64,000 nt of DNA from Cryptomeria japonica. Lineage: Eukaryota; Streptophyta; Pinopsida; Cupressales; Cupressaceae. The notes below the pieces were generated by a model. It was not told the origin of the DNA. It searched no databases and was given only the letters and a program-made list of their open reading frames with translations. The stretch covers positions 877,245,594 through 877,309,593 of the forward strand of contig NC_081409.1 of the NCBI RefSeq assembly GCF_030272615.1, in the 5' to 3' direction. Below are positions 21,837 through 32,504 of the stretch, in pieces (the first letter of the stretch is position 1; every line of letters begins with the position of its first letter). The position numbers were made by a program, and so were the translations under genes.

Positions 21837-23288
21837 TGATAGTATGATGAAAGAATAAGGATCCGGTCAACTACTGAGAGGGGGGTGGGGGGTGGGCGCG
21901 AATCAGTAGATAGAAAACTTTATATACTTTCACCAAACTCAAAATCAACCTCTCAAGACAAACACTAAACTGATTGGTTTCAACATAGAACTTCAAATGC
22001 AATAATACAGACAACATAAACCGGTTGACTGTTATAACAAATTAACAATAAAACAACTTGAAACTTACAAAACAAATTATCTTGACCATCCAAATAATTT
22101 ACTGACAGTAGTTAAAACATGTTTCAGTTTGCTGTCAGTTGTCATAACATATCAAAGTGGATCTAGCAATTAAGCAATTTAATAATAAACATAACCACAA
22201 AAACATTCACCACTTGACACAATATTTTGACGTGGAAACCCAAATGGGGAAAACCACGGTGGGGATGAATACCCACAAGTATTCTGAACTCTTATGAAGT
22301 TTGCCATGTTAGGATCCTAGCCTTTTAAAGCTTTACAAAAAGTCCTGTTAAGAACATGCCTTGTTAGGGACCACTCCGTTTAGGGATTGACTATAATGCC
22401 TTATTAAAAGAAATACCTTGTTAGGAGTAACCTTAGTAGAGGATTTATAATCCAAGCTAATGGATCACTTGGTTAGAGGATTTGAATAAAGAAGCTTGTT
22501 ATTGCTTGCTCGGTTAGGGGATTTAACTGCTGTAATTGTTATAGAACAACATGGGTTTTCAGATCTATTTGAATAGCACTACATTTGCTTGTTCAGATCC
22601 TTTTCATGCTCCTATCTTCCATTACACATATTGTAGATACATTATCAAGTTCGACAACCACTCTCTCACACTCAACTACAAGTTTTCCAAGACTCAAACA
22701 AAATAACTCATCGACCTTATAAACAAATCATCAAGTCAGTAACACATCACAAACCTAAACATCTCATAGAGATTACAAATAAATTGGTTCAAGTATGACT
22801 GTTGGATTACATAGCAAATAACATATAAATCAATGCACATCACTCAAGATATCCTTGACTGCTCCTTGATCATCGCTTCATCAAACTTTGTAACTCATCA
22901 CACGGTTTGCATTGCATGCAATGAAATTGCTCATAACCAAGACAAAAGTTGTTGTCTCTACGTGCCAAGACACATTTAAAACATTCCTCATTCAACATGC
23001 ATACGTTTCATGGTCTTTGTTGTTCACCATTTGATCATAATCTGCTTCAACTCCATCGGTTAGGGTTTGGACTTCTTCTACAGGTAGGATTACCGGTTCA
23101 ACACTCCATAACATAAGACCGAATACAAACTCTCCTACTGGTTGCATTACCCTTTTCTAGCTCTTCTAGCTCTTCTTACCAGTTTAAGACAATATTATAA
23201 CTTAACATCAATCATAACATCATAACTAGTTGATTGAAATCAATGACAACATAACATCATTAATACAATCTTCAAGCAAATGCCAACA
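21837..23288 (-). repeat. CopD 5' LTR (1452 bp)
   Basis: Homologous to 14323..15799, with TG...CA ends and the CCTTC duplication at 23289..23293. A G-rich run at 21880..21896 replaces the pure poly-G run of the other LTR. Confidence 0.93.
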
Positions 23289-23364
23289 CCTTCTTCATCT
23301 CCTTTACTTTTGTCAATGCGCTTGTTGGCATATATGATGATCATCTCTACATTCTTGTTATAGT

Positions 23365-24143
23365 TGTATACGGTGAAAATGGATAACAACAATGATGAAA
23401 GACTAAATGAATTCAACCACAAAAACCCTAGCCTAACAACAACAAAGATCCACCATAACATATGAAGATTACTTAAGACAATGCAAATCAAATGAAATCA
23501 CAAAGATTATACCATCACATGTTCGATAGGATTTGGATCTCCATTCTTCCTATCTCCATTGAACTTGCTTGATATATTTGCTCTCAGATTTTGTGTGTGC
23601 ACAAGAGCTCAACAAAGAACGGAAATATGGTTGCAAGTAGGATCGCATATGAAAGTGCAAAGCATAGTGTAGTCAATTGATCAAGTAGTTAGGAGAGGGT
23701 TTGATAATGAAGGAAGCATCTCCTTATATAGAAGACACTCTAAGAAATGGAGGGATAAGATTGAGAGGTGTAAAAGAGGTCGGCTATGATTAGAGGGTAG
23801 GTAAAGAAAATAATAAAATAATGAAAGGGGTAGGTAGTGTATGAATTAAGAGATGAATGACATGTGTCATGGGTAGAAAAGGCTAATGAATTAATTAAAT
23901 AAGTAAAGATTTATTTAATTAATAGAGGAAATGGGATCAATTAAATAAATAAGATATTTATTTAATTTAGAAAAAAGGTAATTTAAATAAATAAATGTAT
24001 TTATTTAAATGAGAAATAAGGCTAGAAAAGGATAAATGAATTAATTAAATAAAGATTTATTTAATTAATAGAAGAATTAGGCTAAAGTAATTAAATAAAT
24101 AAAATATTTATTTAATTAGACATGACAATTTTAGGTGTCTACA
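23365..24143 (-). repeat. TatO 3' LTR (779 bp)
   Basis: The minus strand starts TGTAGACACC and ends CCGTATACA. It contains five near-perfect AT palindromes in U3 (23890..23923, 23939..23967, 23981..24010, 24040..24069, 24088..24118), each an AATTAAATAAA arm and its complement. The TATA box is at 23724..23730. Confidence 0.95.
23724..23730 (-). promoter_or_regulatory. TATA box, TatO 3' LTR
   Basis: TATATAA on the minus strand in the context CTTCTATATAAGGAG. It is identical in the 5' LTR. Confidence 0.7.
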
Positions 24144-24157
24144 TTTTGCCCCTCTTT
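24144..24157 (-). promoter_or_regulatory. TatO polypurine tract
   Basis: AAAGAGGGGCAAAA on the minus strand directly beside the 3' LTR. It fixes the element orientation and proves that the low-coordinate LTR is the 3' one. Confidence 0.85.
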
Positions 24158-24394
24158 GAAACAATGCAGCTTGTCGCGTTGTTTCAAAGAAGATAATATG
24201 AACTGATACAAAGTTGCCCCAAGATGGGAATGATATGCCCCCTCAAGAGATTGGATGGAAATGTCTGGAAAGATCGTAGACAATCTCTCGATAAGAAAAA
24301 AAGGCTAGAATGGACTGATCAGATAGAGTGACAGAGTCATGGGATAAAGAAGACTGACTCGGGAAACGATGGCTAGGACTAGGGCTAGGGCAGT

Positions 24395-24404
24395 CTATAA
24401 ATAG
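24395..24404 (+). promoter_or_regulatory. TATA box of the antisense PMD gene
   Basis: CTATAAATAG on the plus strand, 88 bases upstream of the inferred start codon at 24492. The spacing suits a start of transcription near 24430. It lies 250 bp inside the 3' LTR and points opposite to the gag-pol direction. Confidence 0.65.
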
Positions 24405-24667
24405 ACCACAAGGGGAAAGCATCCTAATTGTCATCCACACATTCATGAGATCAGAGTGTAGAGCAAGATAGAACAACAGTAGTCAGCAGCGATGGCATTG
24501 GTGCATAGATTCGATCACGTTCGCCGATATCAGAGGCCAACAGACGCAGGAGAGCCGGTGAGTACCGCAAAAACCTCCTTGTACTTTGTTGCAATAAATG
24601 TTGTCATTAATGCATGCTAGGTAGTGCAATAAATGTGCTTTTAGGATAATGTCAAAAATGTCCAAAA

Positions 24668-24872
24668 CGTCGAGGCGCGTCTGTGCCGGAAAAGGTGTTT
24701 GTGTAGGATGTGATCGCGTCTGCGCTGTGCAGGCGCGTTTGTGCTAGGCAGGCACGTTTATGCAAGACAGGCACATCTGTGAAGAGCATAGACATGTCTG
24801 TGTATTTCAGGCATGTCTGTGCAGAACAGGCATGTTTATGTCATGAAAGCACGTTTGTGTCCAAAAATGTGA
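24668..24872 (+). repeat. CGCGTCTGTG-type short repeats
   Basis: About nine imperfect copies of 'ggCGCGTTTGTGc' or 'ggCACGTTTATGc' or 'gCATGTCTGTGc', at about 20-25 bp spacing. The reverse complement, CACAGACGCG, is the plus-strand unit of the TatO leader arrays at 47165..47365 and 48575..48830. Confidence 0.75.
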
Positions 24873-25089
24873 ATTTGTGTCTTCTAGGTCAATCGGTAGT
24901 TCTGTGATGAACATACGCTATCGATTGGATAAGCTGCTGAGAGGATACACTCAAACAGGTCCTCTAGGGAAGACTAGGATAGCAAATAGGGCTAAGATTG
25001 ACAATTCTATGATAGAACATACATTGCCAATTAGGAAACTTCTCAAGAGGATTCACTCAAGCAGAGGCCCTAGGATAGGATAGATCAAG

Positions 25090-25480
25090 GCACTTTGTGA
25101 TGAATAGTGAGTAACAAGACATAGTACTTTGTGATGAACAGGGAGCACTAAAATATGAGCAACACTTTGTGATGAATAGTGAGTGCAAATGTGAGCAGCA
25201 CTTTGTGATGAACAGGGAGTGCAAATGTGAGCAACACTTTGTGATGAACAGGGAGTGCAAAACATGTAGTACTTTGTGATGAACAGGGAGTACCACTAGG
25301 ATAGAAGCAACACTTTGTGATGAACAGTGAGTGTCACTAGGATAGAAGCAACACTTTGTGATGAATAGTGAGTGTCACTAGGATAGAAGCAACACTTTGT
25401 GATGAACAGTAAGTGTTACTAGGATAGAGTACCATATGCACTTAGATAAAAAGTAGCATTTTGTGATGAACAATGAATGC
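25090..25480 (+). repeat. Ten tandem stem-loop repeats with covarying stems
   Basis: Each unit has a 15-base loop beginning TTGTGATGAA, flanked by short complementary arms. Clear arm pairs are GCACT/AGTGC (25198, 25218), GTACT/AGTAC (25269, 25289), ACACT/AGTGT (25310, 25330; 25351, 25371), AACACT/AGTGTT (25391, 25412) and GCATT/AATGC (25456, 25476). Units 1, 2, 3 and 5 have 3-4 pairs or one mismatch. The spacing is 36-41 bp, longer before the last unit. Confidence 0.85.
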
Positions 25481-27475
25481 CACTATAACTGATATAATTG
25501 ATTTGCTTGACTGCAGGAGTATTTGCCTATGCTGAAGTCACGAGAGAGATTCCCGTCGACTCAGAGGTTGTGACCAGAGTTGACATTCAAGGACAGAGCT
25601 GCCATTGAGGGCATGGGTTTGTGATACATTATGTATGTGCCTGAGTTTCAGGCGAACATGGGTTTGCTGACCGCGCTAGCTGAGAGATGGCACTCTAAGA
25701 CGTGCACTTTCCATTTGTCGATGGGTGAGATGACAGTCACCTTAGAGGATGTGTACAGGATATTACGGGTACCGATCGATGGGGAGTTGATTCTTTACGA
25801 TCGAGAGGGAGATAGGGAGGCCCTAAGACGAGTGTTTCAGGATCCCGGACTAGAGATGAGGGTTGGACATGTGGCATGGGACACAATGACAGCGATAGGA
25901 CTAGCACTACCAGCAGTGCTAGGGGGAGTGATCAACGGGTTCCTGTGTCCAGACAGGGCGACACGAGGGTTGGCTGTGGGCTAGGGGAGCACCTTGGAGA
26001 CACTGGTTACACAACACACCAGATATGCCTGGGGACTGTGTGTGCTGGCACACTTGTATTATGAGCTGCATCAGTTTGTATATCATGGATCTATAGGATT
26101 GGGCTGCAGAGTTATATTGCTACAGGTATGGGCCTATGAGCATCTGCCGGTTACCCGACTGATACATTTCAGGGGTAGGGGTCATAGATGCAGCTTTGTT
26201 CATCTATATGACAATATTACATCACAGCCACGGATTGGTAGGTTGGAGCATTGACATTGAGTCCTAGATGAGATCGACACTGTGATATGGAGGCCATACC
26301 TTGGGTGCGAGCAGTGGGAGGAGGACGCAGTGGATCTCTCGTATACCTTCCGGAACAGATATCTGATTGGGCGGACACCCTATGTTTTGGAGAGACAACT
26401 GATTGATAGAGTATGTAGTCAGTTTGGCTATATTCAGCGGATGCCACGGGGTTTCGGGATGTATGCTCAGACAGTCAGGGATCAGGTACACTTTGGGCCA
26501 CTGTTGTCATATGATCAGGCCATGACGTAGCTAGCGGAGATGGTGCCAATGCCATAGGATATGTGGTCAGATATTGAAGATGCAGGTATGGATGTAGAGT
26601 ACACTGCATATTGGGTTGAGCATCCATTCCCATGACTGACAGACCCAGGGGAGCTTCTACATGGAGATGGTGGTGGGGATGATGATGATGATGGAGATGG
26701 TGGGGGGAGAGGTCGACGGAGGAGGCGGGGTGTAGTTGGAGAGAGGAGGGTGGCTCCACAGAGAGAGGGTGGGGAGGAGAGATAGGCTCGGGTGGTGAGG
26801 GGTCGCAGTGGATTGCTGCTACAGGTGCCAGCAGCATAGGGTCCTAGACAGGTGCAGGGACAGGGATAGAGGCAGGTACAGGTACACACACATGCACCAG
26901 TATAGGGGGAGCCATAGGCAGAGGCACAGGGGGCGGAGGTTGAGGAGGATGAGCTAGTTGAGTTGAGGGAGATCTGTCAGGGATAGGCAGATGAGATTCA
27001 GGACCTGGAGAGGGAGACCGCTAGGCTCAGGAGGCGACTGAGAGAGACAGAGCATCAGCAGGATTAGGCTATCCAGCACTATACTGAGGCTGAGACAACA
27101 CTAAGGGCTAGGAGGTAGGCGGCAGAGGATACAGGGGCTGGATATGCCTATGTTCTACGGGCGGGGGAGGAGATAGGTTACTGGTGCGACCTATACTACG
27201 GGGCAATGCCACTAGAGCAGTGGGCGAGGAGCTTCCGCAGACCATTGTAGACAATGACAACTATGAGAGGGAGCCAGAGGAGACAGGCATCTAGAGGTGG
27301 GGTTATGGGTCCTCCACCAACACCAGATAGAGGGGACAGGAGGGATGATCCTAGAGCGGGTCCTTCTAGGGCTCAAACTCTGTCGAGGCCAAGCGGCTCC
27401 GAGGGAGGGAGTTCATCATAGCCGTAGAGGGCTCCCTATGTATCAGTGTTGTACCATTTTGTATGATGATGTAGA

Positions 27476-27525
27476 CACCTTCGGGTGATTGTAACCATAT
27501 GATTTTGACATCATTGTATCATGAC

Positions 27526-27561
<36 letters not shown>

Positions 27562-29087
27562 ATGATTCATCATTGTGGTAGCTATATGCATGCGTACCTA
27601 TGTGATGTATGTTTCATGATGTATGTTTCTATGTGATGGTTATGATATGGATGCAAATATGTACATGATGAAATGCAATATTTTTTTGTTCTTTTATGTT
27701 TTTAATATGTTATGTCAATGCAAATGTGAATGTATGAAATGTAGATGGATATGACAATGCAAATAACTATTTACATGATGAAAATGTAAAATGTGCTAAC
27801 ATGTGTTGTGTGCAGGATGTGATGTGATTGTGATATCTATATGTATGTATGAAATGCTTAATATGTGGTAATGCAGGTGCAACTACATGAAATGCAAATT
27901 TTTTTGTTGTGTCATTATACTCTATCATGTGATAACAGGCTACATAGACTCAAGAAGGATGATGGAAGTCAATCAAGAAAGGGGGACAAAATTTAGAAGA
28001 TATGAAAGTGAAAGAGCTTCTTGTGTGTTATCATCATTGAGCTTTATTATGGCAAGTAGGTTGTGACAATCGAGGCATATGTTCGACCCAGAAAGTCATT
28101 GTACCCGTTTGCATGGAGATAAGACAATCACAAACAAGGAATGCCTCAGTTCATACTAGACTCACAGTGTCCTCATATCCTTGGACAAGTCATAACATTA
28201 CTAAAAGACAATCCACAAACAGCAAATACAAATAGGTGATGATACCCCATCCTTGCCTTTCTAGTCAAAGACATCCTGGACATAGAATCTCTAGTCAGAG
28301 ACATCCTGGAAAAGCTAAAAGACATGTCACCAAAAGATAAAATCAAAAAAGAAAAGCAAGACTCGACACCAACATCCACTGTAGTCCTCAAGTTTAGTGT
28401 CTCTTGTCACTTGTATAAGTCTTATTTGATTGTGGTCACAATGTTTACATTCACAGAAAGGATAGATAGCACTAAACCATATGTTGTCTGAGTCTGTTGA
28501 AAGATTTGATTTATTGAAGCCCATTGTTGCTGCTGTGTCTCATCTGAAACTAACTGAATCCATGCAACTGATACTTTATTGTGGATTGTGATGCAAATGT
28601 TTCTTTATTGCGGATTGTGTGCGGATAGACTGAAGAAAACTGGAAGAAATTGTACTCCTTGAAACATGTGATGCTCTCAGTTCCACACCCATCACTAGAT
28701 GTAGGATTTGCCTTAGCCACATATAGGAGCTGATTTATTATGAATGGAAAGGGGTGAAAAGGGAGGTTTATTATGAATGGCAAACCAATCTTGGGTAGAT
28801 CAATAACAAGCTATGATGGGAATGGGTAAGTTTATTATGAATGAATAGGTTGTGAGTGTGTGCAAAGTGAAAGGATGCAAGTGAATCCTGAAGGAGGGAG
28901 GAGCAATGTCTCTATGCATGGCACTGGTGACCCAATTTTCACCATGGTACTTGCCCAAGGCACCACCGAAGTGGTTTTCACCATTGGACGAAATGTTTTT
29001 CTTTACTTTGTTGATTTTTTGATTTTTTTTTCTTTTTGATAATTTTTGAATTTTTTTTGTATTTTTGAATTAGGATACTCTGAAGAG
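27476..29087. other. TatO non-coding region between convergent PMD gene and pol
   Basis: Holds a (TA)n microsatellite at about 27530..27559, a stretch of ATG/TGATG-rich low complexity (27560..27910), and AT-rich sequence with two copies of 'tttattatgaatgg' near 28735 and 28768. The last part (28930..28995) resembles TatA at 165..240. No gene is recognised. It should contain the 3' ends of both transcripts. Confidence 0.5.
27530..27559. repeat. (TA)n microsatellite
   Basis: A run of about 14 TA units just after the PMD stop codon. Confidence 0.9.
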
Positions 29088-29690
29088 CTATGTGTAAAAC
29101 CTGCAAAGGTGCATGCTATTGATAGGATCCTCCAAAGGTTCACCCTCTGTGGTTGAGAGCTGATATGCATCAGATCCATATGCTGCTGTAATGATGTAAG
29201 GACCAAGCCAATTTGGTTCGAACTTGCCCTTCTTCTCTCTGTCTTGCTGATTTTTGGGATTTTCTCTGAGAACCAAATCACCTACCTCAAATGTGTGAGG
29301 CTTGACTTTGTGATTGTAGCTGCGACTCATTTGTTGTTGATAAGCCTTGAGATGATTAAAAGCAGTTTGTTTTCGTTCATCCAATAGTTCAAGTTCTTGT
29401 AAGCGAGAGACCCTATAGTCTTCATCACTGATAATGTTTTGCAAAGAGACTCGTAAAGAGGGTAACTTGACCTCAATAGGCAAGATGGCTTTAGCACCAT
29501 AGACAAGTGAATAGGGTGTCACTCCTATAGGTGTGCGGACACTTATGCGGTAGGCCCAAAGTGCAAGATTAAGTTGGATATGCCAATTACGGCCAACGTC
29601 GTCGACTGTCTTTTTTAAGATTTTAAGGATTGTTTTATTGGACGCCTCAGCTTGACCGTTACCTTGGGGGTAATATGGTGTGGAGAAACA
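29088..29690 (-). pseudogene. TatO integrase C-terminal region
   Basis: The longest open part (29088..29522) reads TPYSLVYGAKAILPIEVKLPSLRVSL, AYQQQMSRSYNHKV, FEVGDLVLRENPKN and GPYIITA, ending HLCRFYT, close to TatA. The part up to 29690 encodes the PYYPQGNGQAEAS region with the DDE glutamate, after a TAG at 29691..29693. The pol stop here is the natural end. Confidence 0.85.
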
Positions 29691-30068
29691 CTAGGAAATA
29701 TGGAAGCGATCACAGAGTTCACGAACATCCTGATTTTTGAAGGGATGCCCATTATCGGTGATAATGGAAACAGGAATACCATATCGACAAATGATATAGT
29801 TGAGAATGAATGTAGTGATTTGTTTTCCAGTGACTTGCATGAGAGGCACGATTTCGATCAATTTTGTGAAATACTCTGTGGCAGTGATAATGAATTTATG
29901 ACCGTTAGAGGATGGAGGGTGAATCTTGCCTATGAGATCAAGTCCCCACTGACAAAAGGGCCAAGGAATCGCAATTGGTTGAAGTTCTTGTGTTGGTGCA
30001 TGGATGAGGACTCCATGAAGTTGACACTGCTTACATTTCCTGACAAACTGATATGAATCTTTTTCCAT
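29691..30068 (-). pseudogene. TatO integrase zinc finger end and catalytic core
   Basis: MEKDSYQFVRKCKQCQLHG carries the two zinc-binding Cys; GLDLIGKIHPPS has the first catalytic Asp and IITDNGHPFKNQ the second. Upstream, a TAG near 30075 replaces Trp in GYYWPSMEKD, and 30075..30167 still encodes HEGI and SSGPTLAKKLI of the zinc finger. It ends at the TAG at 29691..29693. Confidence 0.85.
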
Positions 30069-30167
30069 ATTGGGCTAGTAATATCCAGTCCTGATAAGTT
30101 TCTTGGCTAAGGTAGGACCACTAGAATGTGGACCACATATCCCTTCATGTACTTCACGTAATGCAAT

Positions 30168-31304
30168 CTAAGCTTCGTCGCTTTCCAAACATCTAAGAAG
30201 AGTGTCATCTGGACCTCGACGGTATAGGACATCAGCTAAAATGATGTATCGAGAAGATTGGCGAATGAAAGTGCGATGCTGGTTATTGGATAGATCAGGA
30301 GGTAGGGTATTGTCACGAAGGTATGTGAAAATGGAACAATATAACTGGGACTCAGAAATGACGACACATATTATCTTAGTAGGAGTGATTTCATATGAAG
30401 GAACCAAAAGTTTATCCACCAAGAACTCGTAGCAGGTCTCATTCAGAAGTAGATCGATTAGTGAAGCAATTGTAGCCATGGCATCTGCGGCTCGATTCTG
30501 CTCTCTTGGTATCTGCTCAAAGTCTAACTTCGTGAAATGTTGTTTCAGGTCATCCACCATTCTTTTGTAAGGCATTAATTTCTCATCTTTTGTTTGGTAA
30601 TCATCAGTTGCTTGACGAATTACAAGTTGAGAGTCCCCAAAAACACAAAGTTCCTGGATCTTCCACTGAACTGCAATCTGTAATCCAGTTGTTAATGCCT
30701 CATATTCTTCTATATTATTAGTGCAGGGAAATGATAATCGATATGATTTTGGTATAGAATCCCCTTGAGGAGTTATGAAGAGGATGTTAGCTCCTGCCCG
30801 ATGCCATGTGTATGAGCCGTCAAAGTATAGTTGCCATGGTTTTGTGTGTGACACTGTTAAAATAGAATCATCTGGAAATTCTGAAATTAGAGGAACATCA
30901 TCTATCATGGGAGCATCTGCTAACTGATCTGCGATAGCTTGTCCTTTTATTGCTTTTCTGTCCACGTACTCGATGTCGAATTCACTTAGGATCATTACCC
31001 ATTTGGCTAGTCGCCTAGTAAGTGTTGCTTTATTGAGAAGGTATTTCAATGGATCGATCCTTGCAACCAACTTAGTCTTATGAGTTAGCATGTAATGTTG
31101 TAATTTATGTGAAGCAAAGACCACAGCGAGACATGCACACTCAATTGGTGTGTAGTTTAGCTCATATCCCACCAATGTGCGACTAATATAGTATACCGCC
31201 TTTTCTTTGCCCTTAGCAACTTGTTGTGCTAAGAGTGCCCCCAGTGCTATCGAAGTAGTTGATATGTATAATAATAAAGGCTGATCTAGAATTGGTGGCA
31301 TCAA
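30168..31304 (-). pseudogene. TatO degenerate RNase H and archaeal-type RNase H
   Basis: The first RNase H (LLLYISTTSIALGALLAQQ) lacks the usual catalytic Asp, as in TatA. The archaeal-type RNase H follows with YFDGSYTWHRAG, NIEEYEAL, VFGDSQLVIRQ and NRAADAMA, so all four acidic positions remain. It then runs into the pre-integrase region (CRRGPDDTLLRCLE). It stops at TAG 30168..30170. Two adjacent stops (TAA TAG, near 31350) precede it in the place of Gln-Gln. Confidence 0.88.
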
Positions 31305-31349
31305 AATTGGCGGATTCAGAAGATAATCTTTGAGTATCTGGAAAGCCTA

Positions 31350-32228
31350 TTAACAGTTATCATCCCATTTGAATTTGATGTTTTTATGTAGCAAGTGCTG
31401 AAAGGGATTACATTTATCTGCAAGTTGTGCTATGAATCTTGGTATGGACTGAAGTCTCCCTTGTAAAGACCGAAGTTGACTGATATTTCTTGGTGGTTGC
31501 ATCTCTAGGATGGCTTTAACTTTTTCTGGATTGGCTTCGATTCCTCTTTTTGATACAATGAATCCTAGGAGCTTCCCAGAGGTTACTCCAAAGACACGTT
31601 TCTTGGGGTTTAATCTTACTTTGTATTTTTCCAACCGATCAAAGATGACTGAAAGTGTGTCCAAATGTGTATCTCTGTCTACTAATTTTCCCAAGAGGTC
31701 GTCAACATAATCTTCCACAATAACGTGCATGAGATCATGAAAGATAGTAGTCATGGCTCTTTGATATGTAGCGCTTGCATTTTTTAACCCGAAAGGCATG
31801 ACATTCCAGCAGAAGGTTCTCCAAGGACAAGTGAATGTTGTTTTGTGTTGATCCTCGGATGTGATCTTTATTTGATTATAACCAGAGAATCCATCCATTA
31901 ACAATAACATTTCATGACCTACTGTGAGATCTACAATCAAATCTATGTTTGGTAATGGGAAGTCATCCTTAGGACAAGCTTTGTTGATGTCTCTGAAATC
32001 TGTACATATTTTGATACTGTGATCTGGTTTACTGACAAGCACCGAGTTGGAGATCCATTCGAGATAATCAATTGGGCGTATGAATCCGACATCCAATAAT
32101 TTTTTAAGTTCTTCTTTGATCAATAATGCGACTTGTGGATGCATCTTTCTTAATTTTTGTTTCACTGGTTTTGCCCCCGGTTGAACTGTCAAATGATGCA
32201 TTACCAAATCCGGATCCAATCCAAGCAT
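31350..32228 (-). pseudogene. TatO reverse transcriptase
   Basis: KACPKDDFPLPNID, LLMDGFSGYNQI, MPFGLKNASATYQRA and YVDDLLGK show intact RT catalytic motifs. Residues such as SNSVLVSKPDHSIKI differ from TatA, showing a separate family. The frame opens after a TGA at 32259..32261 (an Arg codon in TatB) and ends at the TAG next to the TAA at the QQAF motif. Confidence 0.9.
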
Positions 32229-32258
32229 ATCAGCGTATGACCATGCAAAGTTGATTTG

Positions 32259-32504
32259 TCATTCTGTGAAGAAACTTATGAATTTTGACCTTTCTGACTC
32301 TGTCAAAGATTGAGCTAGGAATATGCTGTGTGGAACCTCTTCTGTGCCAATGTTTGTTTTGATAGTCTCCTCTACCAACATAGATGACTTTTCCTCATAT
32401 GATGTTGGGAGAATGTCGAGCCTTCCATCTTCGGGTGCCTCAGAGAGGTTTTTGCCCTCAGATACATCCTTTCTTTTTACTTTTTTGGGGTCAGACAATG
32501 CCAC
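32259..32504 (-). pseudogene. TatO linker before RT, after frameshift
   Basis: MALSDPKKVKRKDVSEGKNL followed by SEAPEDGRLDILPT matches the TatB/TatA linker (MALFDLTKVKRKSV). It is in a different frame from the block at 32491..33564; the shift falls in a T run at about 32532..32539. It ends with TGA in place of the Arg of TatB's KRQINFAW. Confidence 0.8.

Larger units (their letters stand above)
14323..23288 (-). mobile_element. CopD: complete, decayed Ty1/copia retrotransposon
   Basis: LTRs at 14323..15799 (3') and 21837..23288 (5') flank gag, protease, integrase, RT and RNase H in copia order on the minus strand. The target duplication CCTTC is perfect (14318..14322 and 23289..23293). A purine tract abuts the 3' LTR and a decayed initiator-Met primer site abuts the 5' LTR. 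The two LTRs differ clearly more than the TatO pair by eye, so this is the older insertion. A solo LTR (16212..17744) interrupts its RNase H region. Confidence 0.95.
24558..25516 (+). other. Intron of the antisense PMD gene
   Basis: 959 bp bounded by GTGAGT and a T-rich TTTGCTTGACTGCAG acceptor. Removing it keeps the reading frame exactly (22 codons, phase 0). It contains the CGCGTCTGTG-type repeats (24668..24872) and the tandem stem-loop array (25090..25480). The minus-strand ORFs at 25053..25296 are translations of the repeat array and are not genes. Confidence 0.8.
24492..27475 (+). pseudogene. Antisense plant mobile domain (PMD) gene carried by TatO, spliced, now broken
   Basis: Exon 1 (24492..24557) encodes MALVHRFDHVRRYQRPTDAG and two more codons, ending CCG|GTGAGT. 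Exon 2 starts after CTGCAG at 25517 and continues in frame as EYLPMLKSRERFPS. The PMD core (about 25560..26530) shows LAERWHSKTCTFHL, GEMTVTLEDVYRIL and VPIDGELI, which match the PMD/MAIN-like family (PF10536-type), then WGLCVLAHLYYELH and YLIGRTPYVLERQL. The C-terminal part has an acidic, Gly/Arg-rich tract (about 26655..26730) and a coiled-coil-like stretch (EIQDLERETARLRRRLRE, near 27000). It ends YHFV then TGA at 27473..27475. Full length would be about 675 codons. In-frame stops include 25571, 25622, 25982, 26252, 26258 and 26528, mostly Trp or Gln codons changed by one transition. PMD proteins include nuclear silencing factors; the role in an element is unknown. Confidence 0.88.

Noticed and set aside
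25053-25480. CRISPR-like array or repetitive protein (minus-strand ORFs rich in SSQS and HS)
   Set aside because: This is plant retrotransposon DNA. The spacers are not unique sequences and no cas genes exist; the ORFs are read-through of the stem-loop units in an intron.
26475-26889. Minus-strand ORFs of 120 and 124 codons, Pro/Ser/His-rich
   Set aside because: Antisense to the acidic Gly/Arg-rich tail of the PMD exon; low complexity and no motif.
27500-28990. A search for the missing 3' LTR of TatB or a second TatB copy end here
   Set aside because: No sequence matching the 43510..45454 LTR is present; the region belongs to TatO, which fits the deletion model.
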